Source: Pyrus communis
Taxonomy: Eukaryota > Streptophyta > Magnoliopsida > Rosales > Rosaceae
Reading direction: 5' to 3'
Assembly: GCF_963583255.1 (NCBI RefSeq)
Contig: NC_084816.1
Location: 15,859,100 to 15,923,099, forward strand
Length of the DNA: 64,000 bases
Numbering within the stretch: position 1 is the stretch's first letter; every line of letters starts with the position of its first letter. Under the pieces are notes generated by a model. That model was not told where the DNA came from. It made no database searches and was given only the letters and a program-made list of their open reading frames with translations. A program made the position numbers and the translations under genes. Positions 11,585 to 21,964 of the stretch are shown here, one piece after another.

Positions 11585-12748
11585 TTTCAGAAATGATGAA
11601 GGAAGTCAGATAAAATCTCAGAAGTGCAAGAAAGGGAAATTTCTGCAGGCAACAATTTTCTGAGTGTTTTTGAACAAAATTGATATCTCTATAAAAGGAG
11701 GGGCAACAGGACCACTTATTCAAAAATCGAAGAGACACCGATTTTCGAATTTCAAAAGCTGGATTTCCCTGCATGACGTATGTCAACATTTCTCAGACGC
11801 AATCTCAGCTCTTGGATATCACGTGCAACTTTGTTAAAGATCTCTGATAAAGTTGAAAACGCGTGAATCTTACTGTTCTAATTACACCACAGTTGCTGAC
11901 AAGAGTAAAGGCACATCACTACTACCTGCTATTGGGAAATCCATATATATGTCAACCTCTGTCCTCCATAGCAAGGCAGAACTGAAAAATATCTAACTCT
12001 TCCTCATCTCCGAGAATGCATCTTTCATAAAGTATCTCGAAATACTCAGTTTTCTTCCTCTCCGAGAATACCTCTACAAACAAATCACACTAGAGTAAGA
12101 GTATCTCATATCATCAGGGACGAGAGCAAGAGTATCTCATATCATGCAATCTCCCTGTCTTTTCCTTTGTCCTTGTTCTTACCTGCCAAGACAAGGACAG
12201 AGAAAGCAATATGTCGGAACCTCCACTCAAACTTTCGCTGCCACCAAGAAGTGATGGTCCATTCAAATGCAAGGTTTGCATTCCACTCCTATATCAGAGG
12301 ACAAATACTACAAGAAAAGATGTCAAACCTGCATAAGGAAAATACGACTTCTGCAAATGGAGCAAGTAAGGCAAGTGAAAATGATACATTGAAGCATGTG
12401 GAGACAACCACAACAAACACATGTCAGTTCATCCACGACAAAGCCTAAGATCACTTGTCACATGAAGCTCCTCATGATCCAATTTCATTCAAGATCAAGC
12501 CTAGACGGCCTTTGAAGAAATCACAAGTCCGATTCAAGATCAAGTGTCCACCACCCTTGAATCAAATTCAGCTCCAGATGAAATAGGTAAATTCAGACCT
12601 TTGGAGGAAGTCTAGCAGAAGGCCCTCCAACCCAGTTCAAGAACAACTCTGTGGAAAGTTAAAAACAAGTAAAACACTTCATTCGGCAACTATCACCGCT
12701 AAAAGACTAAAGCAGCAGGATCAATGATCAGCCTAAATAATTTGAAAT

Positions 12749-12842
12749 CAGGGGGAGATACGCATCAAGGGGGAGCATCCAAAAAATAGATCAAGATCTT
12801 AACGAGGCAACTCATGTTGATATGTGGGCATCCAAGGGGGAG
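12749..12842 (+). promoter_or_regulatory. Polypurine tract of the Copia element, with two upstream duplicates
   Basis: AAGGGGGAG at 12834-12842 abuts the 3' LTR and is the expected plus-strand primer. Two further copies, CAGGGGGAG (12749-12757) and AAGGGGGAG (12767-12775), lie upstream within 100 bp. Additional polypurine tracts can serve as extra plus-strand initiation sites in retroelements; here that is inference. Confidence 0.75.
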
Positions 12843-13261
12843 TGTTGAAAAGTATAGTGGGTAATGAATGCCCACAGTATTGAAGACCTTGTCATAGCAT
12901 TGAAAACATTGCCACATTATTGAAAACCTTGGCAGAATATTGATATGTGAAGATCATTTGTCAAAGGTGTGGTGTAATTATACAAAATGTAATAATACGG
13001 AGTTGCTCTATAAATAGAGCACTCCGACTACTATCAATGGAGACAGAGCACAGAGAAAAAGAGATGAGGGAAGAGAAAGAGAGGAAGAGGAGAGGAGTGA
13101 ATACATAGAGTTATCTTTGTACTCCTATTATTCCAAATTATAATGAAAGCATCACTGTTGCCCGAGGACGTACTCCAGTCACATTGACTGTAGAGGAACC
13201 TCGTAAATTTTGTGTCTTGTTTTATTTATTCTACTGTACACACATCGTCGATTTTACAACA
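12843..13261 (+). repeat. 3' LTR of the Copia element
   Basis: 419 bp, same length as the left LTR, differing at four positions. It ends TTTTACAACA and is followed by the target duplication AAGAA. It places an LTR promoter and polyadenylation region just upstream of the TIC20-V gene. Confidence 0.95.
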
Positions 13262-13480
13262 AAGAACGAATACTCATAAATTTTTAGTTGACGACGAAAG
13301 TCCAAAGACCAGTCTCTCCAATCCCCTCTTAATACGACATGTCATTTTTTGTTCGTTTCTGTCTTCCAAGGAGAGGAGATATTCTTTTGGGCCATGACCC
13401 AATCTCTGACGCATCTTTTTCTTCTCCTCTTTCCATTCCACCCAAAAACCCAAACCTTTCGTTTCATTTCCTCCAAAGAG

Positions 13481-14137
13481 ATGGCTATGTCCGGCCTTCT
13501 CTCTCCCACCACCCCTCTCACCGTCACCCTCTCTCACTCCAAACCCCTCTTCCGCCTCCACTCCCCCTTCCTCTTCTCTCTAAACCACCACCACTCCATC
13601 CTCACTAAACACACCAACAAAATCAAACCCAGAAGGCCACTCACCACAACCCAATCCAAAGGCACCGACGACTCCGTCGACGCCCCCGACCGCCTCATCT
13701 CCGCCGTCTGCTACTTCTACCCCTTCTTCGACGGCATCCAGTACGGAAAATACGTGATTACCCAGTTCACCGCCATCCAAACCCTCATCCAGCCGTTGAT
13801 TCCAGCCATAAGGGTCTTCAAGAGCTTCCCCTTCAATGGGTTTTTGGTATTTTTAACCCTTTACTTTGGGGTGGTTAGAAACTCAAATTTTAGCAGATAT
13901 GTGAGGTTCAATACTATGCAAGTGATTGTGCTTGATGTGCTGTTGATTTTTCCGGATTTGTTGGAGAGGAGCTTTAACCCGAAAGACGGGTTGGGATTGG
14001 ATGTGCTGATGAGCATGGATAGTACTGTGTTTCTCTTCCTTTTGGTGTGTTTGGTTTATGGGTCTGCTTCTTGCGTTTTGGGTCAGGTGCCCAGATTGCC
14101 CATTGTAGCTGAAGCTGCTGAGAGGCAAGTGCCTTAG
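13481..14137 (+). CDS. TIC20-V: TIC20-V-like chloroplast inner-envelope protein
   Basis: Single-exon gene, 218 residues. Tic20 family proteins are four-helix membrane proteins of the chloroplast inner envelope, linked to preprotein import; the TIC20-V branch is less well characterised than TIC20-I. Residues 1 to about 60 are Ser/Thr/Leu/His-rich and basic with almost no acid, typical of a transit peptide. The Tic20 domain follows: LISAVCYFYPFFDGIQYGKY (72-91), FPFNGFLVFLTLYFGVVRN (116-134), FSRYVRFNTMQ (137-147) and VFLFLLVCLVYG (183-194), giving four hydrophobic segments. The phrase RLISAVCYFYPFFDG is diagnostic of the TIC20-V rather than the TIC20-I or -II type. An in-frame ATG at 13349 would add 44 residues without transit-peptide character, so the start at 13481 is preferred. 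The Copia element ends 215 bp upstream. No coding defect is seen. Confidence 0.93.
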   Translation: MAMSGLLSPTTPLTVTLSHSKPLFRLHSPFLFSLNHHHSILTKHTNKIKPRRPLTTTQSKGTDDSVDAPDRLISAVCYFYPFFDGIQYGKYVITQFTAIQTLIQPLIPAIRVFKSFPFNGFLVFLTLYFGVVRNSNFSRYVRFNTMQVIVLDVLLIFPDLLERSFNPKDGLGLDVLMSMDSTVFLFLLVCLVYGSASCVLGQVPRLPIVAEAAERQVP

Positions 14138-14344
14138 AGCAATTTTTTTTTTTTTTGGTAGCTACTTGATTATGTTTTAGCCAAAAGAAGAAAGAAGTTC
14201 ATGTAGTAATCATTTGTTGTTGTAATTGGCTTTATATTTATATGTGTTGAATTATATTTTAATGAGGGTGTTTACTTTTTTGTTTGTTCGAGCCATATTC
14301 TAATTTATCTAATCTAAACTACAGTAAGGAGACAAAGGGTTTGT

Positions 14345-14490
14345 GGGGTTTGTAGCTTAGTTGGTTAAGAGCATTTACTTTGCACACGAGATCACAAGTT
14401 CGAATTTGGGTGTAGATGAGCACACTGCTCTAGTCAGATTAGCTACACCGAGGTTTGTATTAGAACTTTGTATGAATAAAGAAGTGGTAT
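14345..14490 (+). mobile_element. tRNA-derived SINE
   Basis: The head resembles a tRNA with internal RNA polymerase III promoter boxes: A-box-like TAGCTTAGTTGGTTAAGAGC (14352-14371) and B-box-like AGTTCGAATT (about 14397-14406). A tRNA-unrelated body ending near the T-rich sequence after 14480 follows. No acceptor stem closes, so it is not a functional tRNA. The target duplication was not resolved. It lies about 210 bp downstream of TIC20-V. Confidence 0.7.
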
Positions 14491-15109
14491 TTTCTTGTGG
14501 GGAAGGTAATCTGATTGAATGAAGAATGAATCATCAAGTATGAAAACTGGGATTCAGTTTGCAAGATCATATCCATATTTCCTGTCCTTTTTGCTGTTAG
14601 TGTCACCCAATGTACTTCAAGGGGAAGCAGGAACAAGGAACCGAAAACCCTTCTTGTAGTTTCTATACCATTTTGATTTGTGTGTCCCAAAAACAAAGCT
14701 TGCAACCACAAATGTTTGAAATAATTTTTAAACTTGTTTCTTCTTGTTGCAATTTTGGGTAGTGTTTTACCAATCTTTGATTCGTTGTTCGAGTTATCGA
14801 TGTTGTAACTTGTATTTAGATATAAGAGTTCTTACCCGTGGCATATACCTTCCCTACTATCAGTTGTATACAACCATTTGTTTATCTTTCTCGTCACGTG
14901 TTCTCATTATGAAGAGGAATTTCTTCAAATGTTTTTTCCTTCTCAAGTAAGTCCCTCATAAGATAACTCATGAGACATGTCATCATCTAAGAAATCTACA
15001 TAGAAGAGCAATAAAAACAAGACATGAGATGCATTAGCTGTAATAAGACATTGAAATCAGTGTGAGTTTACGTGACCTCAAGACACGGGATTAGGTTTTT
15101 ATCCAGTTT

Positions 15110-16190
15110 AAGTTTTGTCGACTTTGGAACAGCCTACAGGCGGCAATGGTAAGAGCTGGTAAGCATGGTAACTTGGCGGCCAATGCCGGCGCTCTACCTA
15201 GGTCGCTCTTACGTATGCGCTACCTCACATAGAAGAAGCGGAACCCCTTCACTAGAGGAACCGGGTGGCAGGTAGGGGGTTAAATCATTCATTCATCGTA
15301 TGCGTCTCCTTCCGTGATCCTTTACAAAGGAAACGTTGTTTCCCGGAGTCCGAAAGGGAAATGACTTTTGCACTTCCATTTTCTCATTATTAGTGTTTTT
15401 TGTTTTTTAATTCTCATTTGATTTATTCAATCTAAACGTCAAAAATAGACAAGAGAGTACATGAAACTGGCATGCATCCTGGCTCCGGAGACTCTTTCAT
15501 AGAATTCCAACAATTTCTCCCTCTCCTCAAAAGCCCATACCCTTGTTGGGATGAGACCTTTGCTATGCCTCCAAGTAAGCATAGGATGAATGCCCCTGGG
15601 CTTAGGAGCTCGTAGCACTCTTCAAAACTGGTGGGTGCATTCCAGCAAGTCGTATTCCTCTTTTTTCTTTTGATCCACTTGCCCGGGAGGGAGTATTCTG
15701 GTTACGGCTAGGAAGTTTACCCATTCGACCGCAAGAAGAGGGAGAAGAAGCTTCGTAGTGGCATTCTTCCATATTTAGATATGGCCAGATAGAAGAGATC
15801 TATATCTTTCTATCGATAGATAGATATATTGAGAAATGGATATTGATTTGGTTTCAAGATCTATGAACAAGAGATCCCTAAATATCCATTTGAAAAAAGA
15901 GATGAATAGATAGGGCGGTCGGTTGCTTTTTGGAAACCCAAGTCAGTAGGTTTTTCCGAGAAATACGCAGAAGCCCGTAGTGGACCGTCTGCTATCAGGG
16001 CAACCAGCCCAGTCGAGGAGAATAATAGAGTGCGTAAACCATTTCCCGATTACAAACTCCTAAACATTCCCAGCCTAATCTTATCATCGCCTAGCATAGA
16101 AGAAAAAGAAACAAGGTTGAGCCGGAGTGGGCTTTGTCGGCCCTAGTTAACAAGATGATCCGCATCTTTGTGGATCGAGCAAAATATTGG
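15110..16190. other. Probable nuclear insertion of mitochondrial DNA
   Basis: The texture of this kilobase differs from its AT-rich surroundings: more balanced base composition, segments such as GGGCGGTCGGTTGC and ACCGGGTGGCAGGTAGGGGG, and a purine-rich style I associate with plant mitochondrial intergenic DNA. No intact organelle gene is recognised. The call rests on pattern memory; an alternative is a decayed retrotransposon. Confidence 0.45.
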
Positions 16191-16628
16191 ACACAAGCAA
16201 GGCTTATAGGTTGAGTTTCAAAACTTAATTAAATTATGAAGGAGGGGTAGAGTATTGGTACGTGCATATAATTAAGGAGGGGGGAGTATTGGGTGTGTAA
16301 TATTCACACACCCTTTTTTATTTTTCACGCAACTCTTATTAATTTATGTTATTAATTCATTGATCTGACGGTCGGAAATTAAGAGGGTCTATGAGAAGTA
16401 AAAATTCCACATATCCCATAATTAAAACTAAAAACTCCAAGCTGAAAATGATTATAAGTAGTTTTCTTTTTTGGGTGTTGGTTAACTTGGTTTCATACGC
16501 TTAGGGTTGTAAATCAGATCAACCAATTCAAGTTCGACTCGTGTTTAGGTTGTTTTTATGTGAACATATCGTTAAAAAACAAGCCGAGCTTGAAAAAGTC
16601 ATTCGAACCAAGCTTTTATACGTTTACG

Positions 16629-16659
16629 ATGGGTTTTTTTTTTTTTTTTTTTTTTTTTT
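16629..16659. repeat. Poly-T tract
   Basis: About 30 consecutive T residues in intergenic DNA. The open frame crossing it (16560-16826) is not considered a gene. Confidence 0.85.
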
Positions 16660-16867
16660 CCGATCTTGAGGACGTAGATACTCGGCTTGGCTTGGCTCAT
16701 TTACAACTCTACATTACATCCATTCTCCTATTCCTCGCTCCTCCATGGCACATCATCCTTCGTCTTCATATTAAATTCAAAATTATAGCCCATAATACCA
16801 AATTTAATGGGAGAGGACCAACATGACTCTAGATCAACTTTGAACTAAAGTGTGTTATAAGTTGGAA

Positions 16868-16917
16868 AATGTTAGGGAGATTACATTTTGTAGACTATAT
16901 GTAAATCATCTCCCTAA
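16868..16917. repeat. Short MITE of the GTTAGGGAGATTA family
   Basis: A left terminus, AATGTTAGGGAGATTACA, and a right terminus, GTAAATCATCTCCCTAA, face each other with only a few bases between them. They match the ends of the longer foldback element at 34846-35118. This is probably an internally deleted copy. Confidence 0.55.
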
Positions 16918-16919
16918 TA

Positions 16920-18536
16920 GAGATGGGATATACTTGTACTGATGAGCTCTATTTAGCATCACCTAGATAATTTTTACCCCAAAAAGTCCAAGTCTTTGAA
17001 TATTATAGGTCAACGAGCATAAAGTATTTTGGAGATCTGAGAGGATAAAATTTGGGTGTCATGACTCATCAGCAATATATATTTTGCGGAGTAAATTATA
17101 TTTTACTACCTCAACTTTAAGTCACATGACTCACATTGCTTCCTCATTCCTGTACAGTTTCTCTCTCTAACCTTTCTTCTCCAAAAAACCCTAAATCTCA
17201 AAGCCTTACAGCCCCTAATCCCTTGCTTTAGCTTGGGGGCTGGCGGTAACCCTCTAAACCCTTATACAATATTTTCTCTCATCTCTCATTTGCCCTCCCT
17301 CACTCAGTCACACCACGTCGCCCCTCTCCCTCATTGCGTCCCTCCCTAAATCACCTATGTTTCCCTTCTCGTTTAGGCCTTTACATGCCCATCTGGCGCC
17401 TTCCTTGGTCCTACTTCACATTCCCTATCCTCTCGTTCTCTCTCCCACCATTTTGCTGACAACCCTCCAAATTTTGTTGGATTTTTCTTTTCAAGCCTAG
17501 GTAGCCTTCGTATTTGGCCTTCATTTGTGGTTGTGGGCAAGATTTATGGTTGTGATGGGTCAGATCCACTTCCTACAACTTTTTCTCCATGGTGGTTGTG
17601 CGCTCCACGGCCTACAACGGCTGAGCCGCCTTTCCTGGCCACATCTGTGGTGTCTTTTCATTAGAGATGATAGATCTTTTTAGAAGCGGTGTTGCCCTCA
17701 CTATGAAAACAAATTAATATATGGTTCCATCCTCGGATTAGCTAGTTTTATTGTTTTGAGATGTATTTTTTGGTGCTTCGGTAATTTTTGCGGCCTTGCT
17801 TTTTTTATTGATGGATTTATGTAGGTATTCGGTACAAAATTTGAAGTTGATGACACATTCCATCACTGCTGTCACCCACACAAACTTTGAAAAACCAATT
17901 GTGACCACAGGTAAATAATAGTTCATCCCCATCAAATTAACATATCTTGCATACAAAATGAATATCCACAATTTAATTATTCACACCCTCTTCAATGGTC
18001 ATTCATCATATATTCGTAAAAATCATCTAGCACCCCCGAATTGCCGCCTGTAAGTTAGGCTCAGGATCAACAGCTTCATTTTGCTCGGTAACATCACCGT
18101 GACCGGTGCTCGGTGGTGCTTGTGTACATTTTTTGAGCTTGGTCTAGCAAGAACGGTACAATTACAAATCAATGCAAAGTTATTTCAAATATTACAGCCA
18201 CAAATATATTGTTAACCAAACCGTATTTAAGTTATGTACCTTCTGTCTGGCCGTGGACAATTCTTCTTCCCACCCCTGCGTCTCCAATTTTAACTTTGCT
18301 TCTCTTTTGTACTTATCTTAAACGCCCCTTTTCTTTTAACTTGAATGGGATCTTTGAGCACCTCGAGTTGGAACTCCTCGGCCCCTTTGCAGTCTGTTTT
18401 TTTTACGATTGCAATTACCACCACCCAAACAGTTCAGCTTCATATCCAACGGTTTCAAAGTCCAAGATAGAAGAGCAGTACCTTTCTCCGACATCACAAC
18501 CTTGTCAAATCAAGTCTAAAGCTTTTTTAGAAAACT
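16920..18536. other. Intergenic DNA, no gene recognised
   Basis: AT-rich sequence with pyrimidine-rich parts (17170-17480). Open frames of 60-130 codons occur (for example 18209-18604) but show no recognisable domain, signal peptide or supporting context. I see nothing further to annotate. Confidence 0.5.
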
Positions 18537-21500
18537 TGTCACGCCCTAATCCCGACATACGTCCAGGATCGACATGTTACGTCATCAAATACCCGTATCT
18601 CTAACTTACCTCGTCTCTGGGATAAGGCAAAGCATAACTCGAGAACCGAATCGCATATACTTTATGGTTGCATCTAACCTCCTTGTTAGACTACCTACGT
18701 ACCCTAAACAGGGATCAAGCTATTCGTAGTTCGTTAATCGTCAAACTTTAATCTTTTCGTAAAATACTTATAGTAGAAATCATAGAGTACCACACTACAC
18801 ATCAACCTTACGCCAAACAACAATTATCACCTTATTGTGCACACAGGTATGCCATTTTCACACACATGCTTTCCAATTCATCCATCATATAAATCACTAT
18901 GTTTCACATTATACCGCCATTCATAGTATGCAACATCTCAAAGAACAGTCAACGAAGCACAATGTTATTCTTTAGCCACATTGGTCAACAAGTCTAATCA
19001 TAATGACAACAATCACATCAATCAATAATACATATCATAAACTGAAATGCAGGGCTAGAGTGACACAGTTCGGCTGAAGCCTACATCTCTAAAGTTGAAA
19101 TCAAATCCAAGGAACCAACAAGTCAAATGACACGATTTCAGACCACTCAACGAAATCCATCAACGTCGGGTTCCGGACCATTCAATGGAACCAAAACACT
19201 AAGTAGGATTCCAAACCACTCAACGGAATCCAAACCAAGATACGATTTTGGACCATCATTCAACGGAATCTAAGTGGATACGATTCTGGACCATCACTCA
19301 ATGGAATCGCGGAGTATAAAAAATTCTGGACCATCACTCAACGGAATCACAAAGTAGAAGGGATTCTGGATCATCACTCAATGGAATCCGAATAGATACG
19401 ATTCCAGACCATCACTCAACGGAATCGCGGAGTTGAAGGGATTTTGGCTCATCACTCAACGGAATCCGAATGGATACAATTTCGGACCATCACTTAACGG
19501 AATCGCGGAGTACAATGCATAATGAACCACTCAATGAAAACCAAGCTGGATACAATTCCAGACCATTACTTAAAGGAATCGTGGAGTAGAAGAGATTTCG
19601 GACCTCTCAACAGAATCTGAATAGATACAATTTTAGATCATCACTCAACGGAATCTGAGCAGATACGATTCTAAACCATCATTTAACGGAATCACAGAGT
19701 AGAAGAGATTCTAGACCATCACTTAACGGAATCTGAGCGGATACAATTTCGGACCATCACTCAACGAAATCACGAAGTAGAAAGGATTCCGGACCATCAC
19801 TCAACGGAATTTGAGTATATACTCAGTTTCTGATCACTCAAAGGAACCGAGTGGAAGGCGAAGGAAAAAATCATTGAAAAAATAAAACATGAACCAAGTA
19901 CTCAATTTAGACGAGCTGAATGAAACAAGAAGTGAAATAAGGTAACAAGATGTGAAACAATTGTCAAAGTAACAAACCCCATGACAATGGGTTAATGGTC
20001 CACTATTAGCCCCCACATGTCATCACATAATGCCAATCATACAACACAAACCACATTTCAGAAATGCACGTTAAATCACATTTCATAATAATAGGTCGAT
20101 AGCTAATTATTAAAAATCACAATTAAGAAACATAGAACGATGGCTAAGTATAAAATAACAATTCAATAAAAATCTCACATATTATAGTCACTAGTATGTA
20201 AATCGAGACACACGTTAACCCAATCAGCCCATTAAGCTCCATGAGTTCTCAATAATACTCTAAGATAAATGACATGCTAGAATCACTCGCACTAGTTGAC
20301 AAAAAAGTCAACCGTCGATCAAGGTCAAGAGTAGGGTCCTCAAACCTAAAAATCTAAATCGGAAGATCCGCCCATCAGATTTTTGATCCGTAACTTCCCA
20401 ATAGTCTCACTACTCTTCTAGAACAACATACTAAAATTTTATGACAATCCATCAGTTGGATCTCCGCCAATCTCTAAGATTAAGTGTTGGTAAACGTTTG
20501 ATTTAACAAACTTAGAAATCCAATTCGGGAAGATCTGTACGTAGGATTCCAGATCCGTAAGTTCCAATTGTCCTCAAATATTACAAATAATAACCTATTA
20601 AAGGTTGGTGACAATCCAACGGTCGGATCATCGATTCATATAATAATCAAGTGACAGCCAACTAGGCAGTCAACCACAAAACTATATTAAAATATTGGAA
20701 TTTCACTACACGGATGTCAAATTTGGAATTGGGGCATCAAAATTAGTCTAGGATGGCCCGGTGGGGTCTCAGCCCACGTGCCGCCACACGGGCCGACTGA
20801 CCGCTCTAACTCGCCGGAAAATTTCACCTGCTCCAAAAGTTACCAAATTTCACATAAATGTATATCTTGATGAGTGGAGTGAGTTTATACATGTGGCTAA
20901 GGTCAATTTTTCCGGGAAAGTCCCCACTTTCCCTCGAACCTGTCAGAAACCTAGAAATTGGTGGCTTCGATTTGACTTCTCAGGTGCTCCGTCGCCTCCC
21001 TGGTTGGTTGTGGTTTGTTCCTGGGTTCAAGGAGAGTCTAATGGTGATATAGATCGAGGGAATTTGCTTCAAAAATTGGTGGATTGACACCAAGAACACC
21101 ACAGTGCTGACTCCACCGTACACCACGAAATGGGCCTAATATCGTGAAATTTTTGGGTGATCGACGAAGTAGAAGGGTATGATGGTGTTTATAGGTGTTG
21201 GAGAGTCATGATTTGCCGAAGAAAATGACAGATATCGTCAGAAAAGGCTCGGGGAGGTCCAGGTCTGAGTCGAGTCGAAGGCTGGGTCGAAGGGGATCCG
21301 ATTTGGGTGGTTTTCTCCTCTCTCCTTTCTCCCCTTTCTCTTCTTCCTATTGGTCACCCTTTTTCCTCTCCCCTTTTCCAATTCGGCCAACCTCCCTCTT
21401 TTTTCCGCCTATTCTCCCCCTTCTCTTCCATTCATCCCCCCTTATTTGCTCTCCCACAACCTCCTCATTTCCCTCTCACTTGTTGCCATCTGGTAGCTTC

Positions 21501-21801
21501 TAACCTCTCTTATTTTTTATTTATTCTTTTTTATTTTTTACTTCTAACGTCTGAAACGTCTCCTTTCTCGTCCCAATTCACGAACGGCCTTTGCCTATAC
21601 GCTCGTGGGGTCGAGCCTAATTAGAAAACATTAAGAGTGACCCCTGAAGGTCTACGGATTTAATAATTATTTCAAAAATTCAAACTTTGTAATTAAGTAA
21701 TAAAAATCTAAAATTAATTTAAATTCGCAAAAATACCATAAAATCCCGCAAGTACGAAATGCGTAAATTACAACAGTGAAATCCAGGAACGGGATTTCAC
21801 A
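18537..21801 (+). mobile_element. Large solo LTR, probably Ty3/gypsy
   Basis: Starts TGTCACGCCCTAATCCCGAC and ends GAACGGGATTTCACA, that is TG...CA. It is flanked by near-matching 5-bp repeats AAACT (18532-18536) and AAGCT (21802-21806). No PBS, PPT or pol is found within its 3265 bp, so it appears to be a recombined solo LTR. Internal features are a minisatellite (19090-19830) and a pyrimidine-rich part (21310-21540). The start and end words resemble a plant gypsy LTR family with very long LTRs (from memory). Confidence 0.7.
19090..19830. repeat. Minisatellite with about 40-bp units in the solo LTR
   Basis: Roughly 17 diverged units share the core GACCATCACTCAACGGAATC. The linkers alternate between a GCGGAGTAGAAGG type and a GAATAGATACGATT type, so the true period is partly about 80 bp. 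The units sit inside the LTR and are not translated. Confidence 0.9.
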
Positions 21802-21964
21802 AAGCTGAGCTCTTTTGGACACGGTAGAATTGACAGCGTGTTTACCCACTCATTTCCCTTCTGTGTCCAAAACAGTGGCGCATTTGGCGGTTTGAAGCTA
21901 CCTTTTCAGTATGTAATGTTTCGACAACAGTTTTATTTGTTTCATTCTTAAATACACCAATATG

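Larger units (their letters stand above)
5369..13261 (+). mobile_element. Copia-type LTR retrotransposon, complete ends, defective interior
   Basis: A 7893-bp element bounded by two 419-bp LTRs and flanked by a perfect target duplication AAGAA (5364-5368 and 13262-13266). Directly after the left LTR comes CGTTATCAGCACGA, probably the primer-binding site (a variant of the usual TATCAG-containing Copia site). Directly before the right LTR is the polypurine tract AAGGGGGAG. Translation gives pol remnants in Copia order (integrase, then reverse transcriptase, then RNase H), all interrupted by stops, with no convincing gag. A foreign solo LTR sits at 7940-9737 and an antisense ORF at 11075-11584. 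The two LTRs differ at four positions, so insertion was recent, although the coding body was already broken. Confidence 0.95.

Noticed and set aside
13349..13480. Upstream in-frame ATG extending TIC20-V by 44 residues
   Set aside because: The extension is Phe/Leu-rich without transit-peptide character; the ATG at 13481 begins a typical transit peptide.
14345..14490. A nuclear tRNA gene
   Set aside because: A- and B-box-like words are present but no acceptor stem or full cloverleaf forms; a SINE head fits better.
19090..19830. CRISPR-like array
   Set aside because: Units and linkers are both repetitive and diverged, the locus is within a plant LTR and there are no cas genes.
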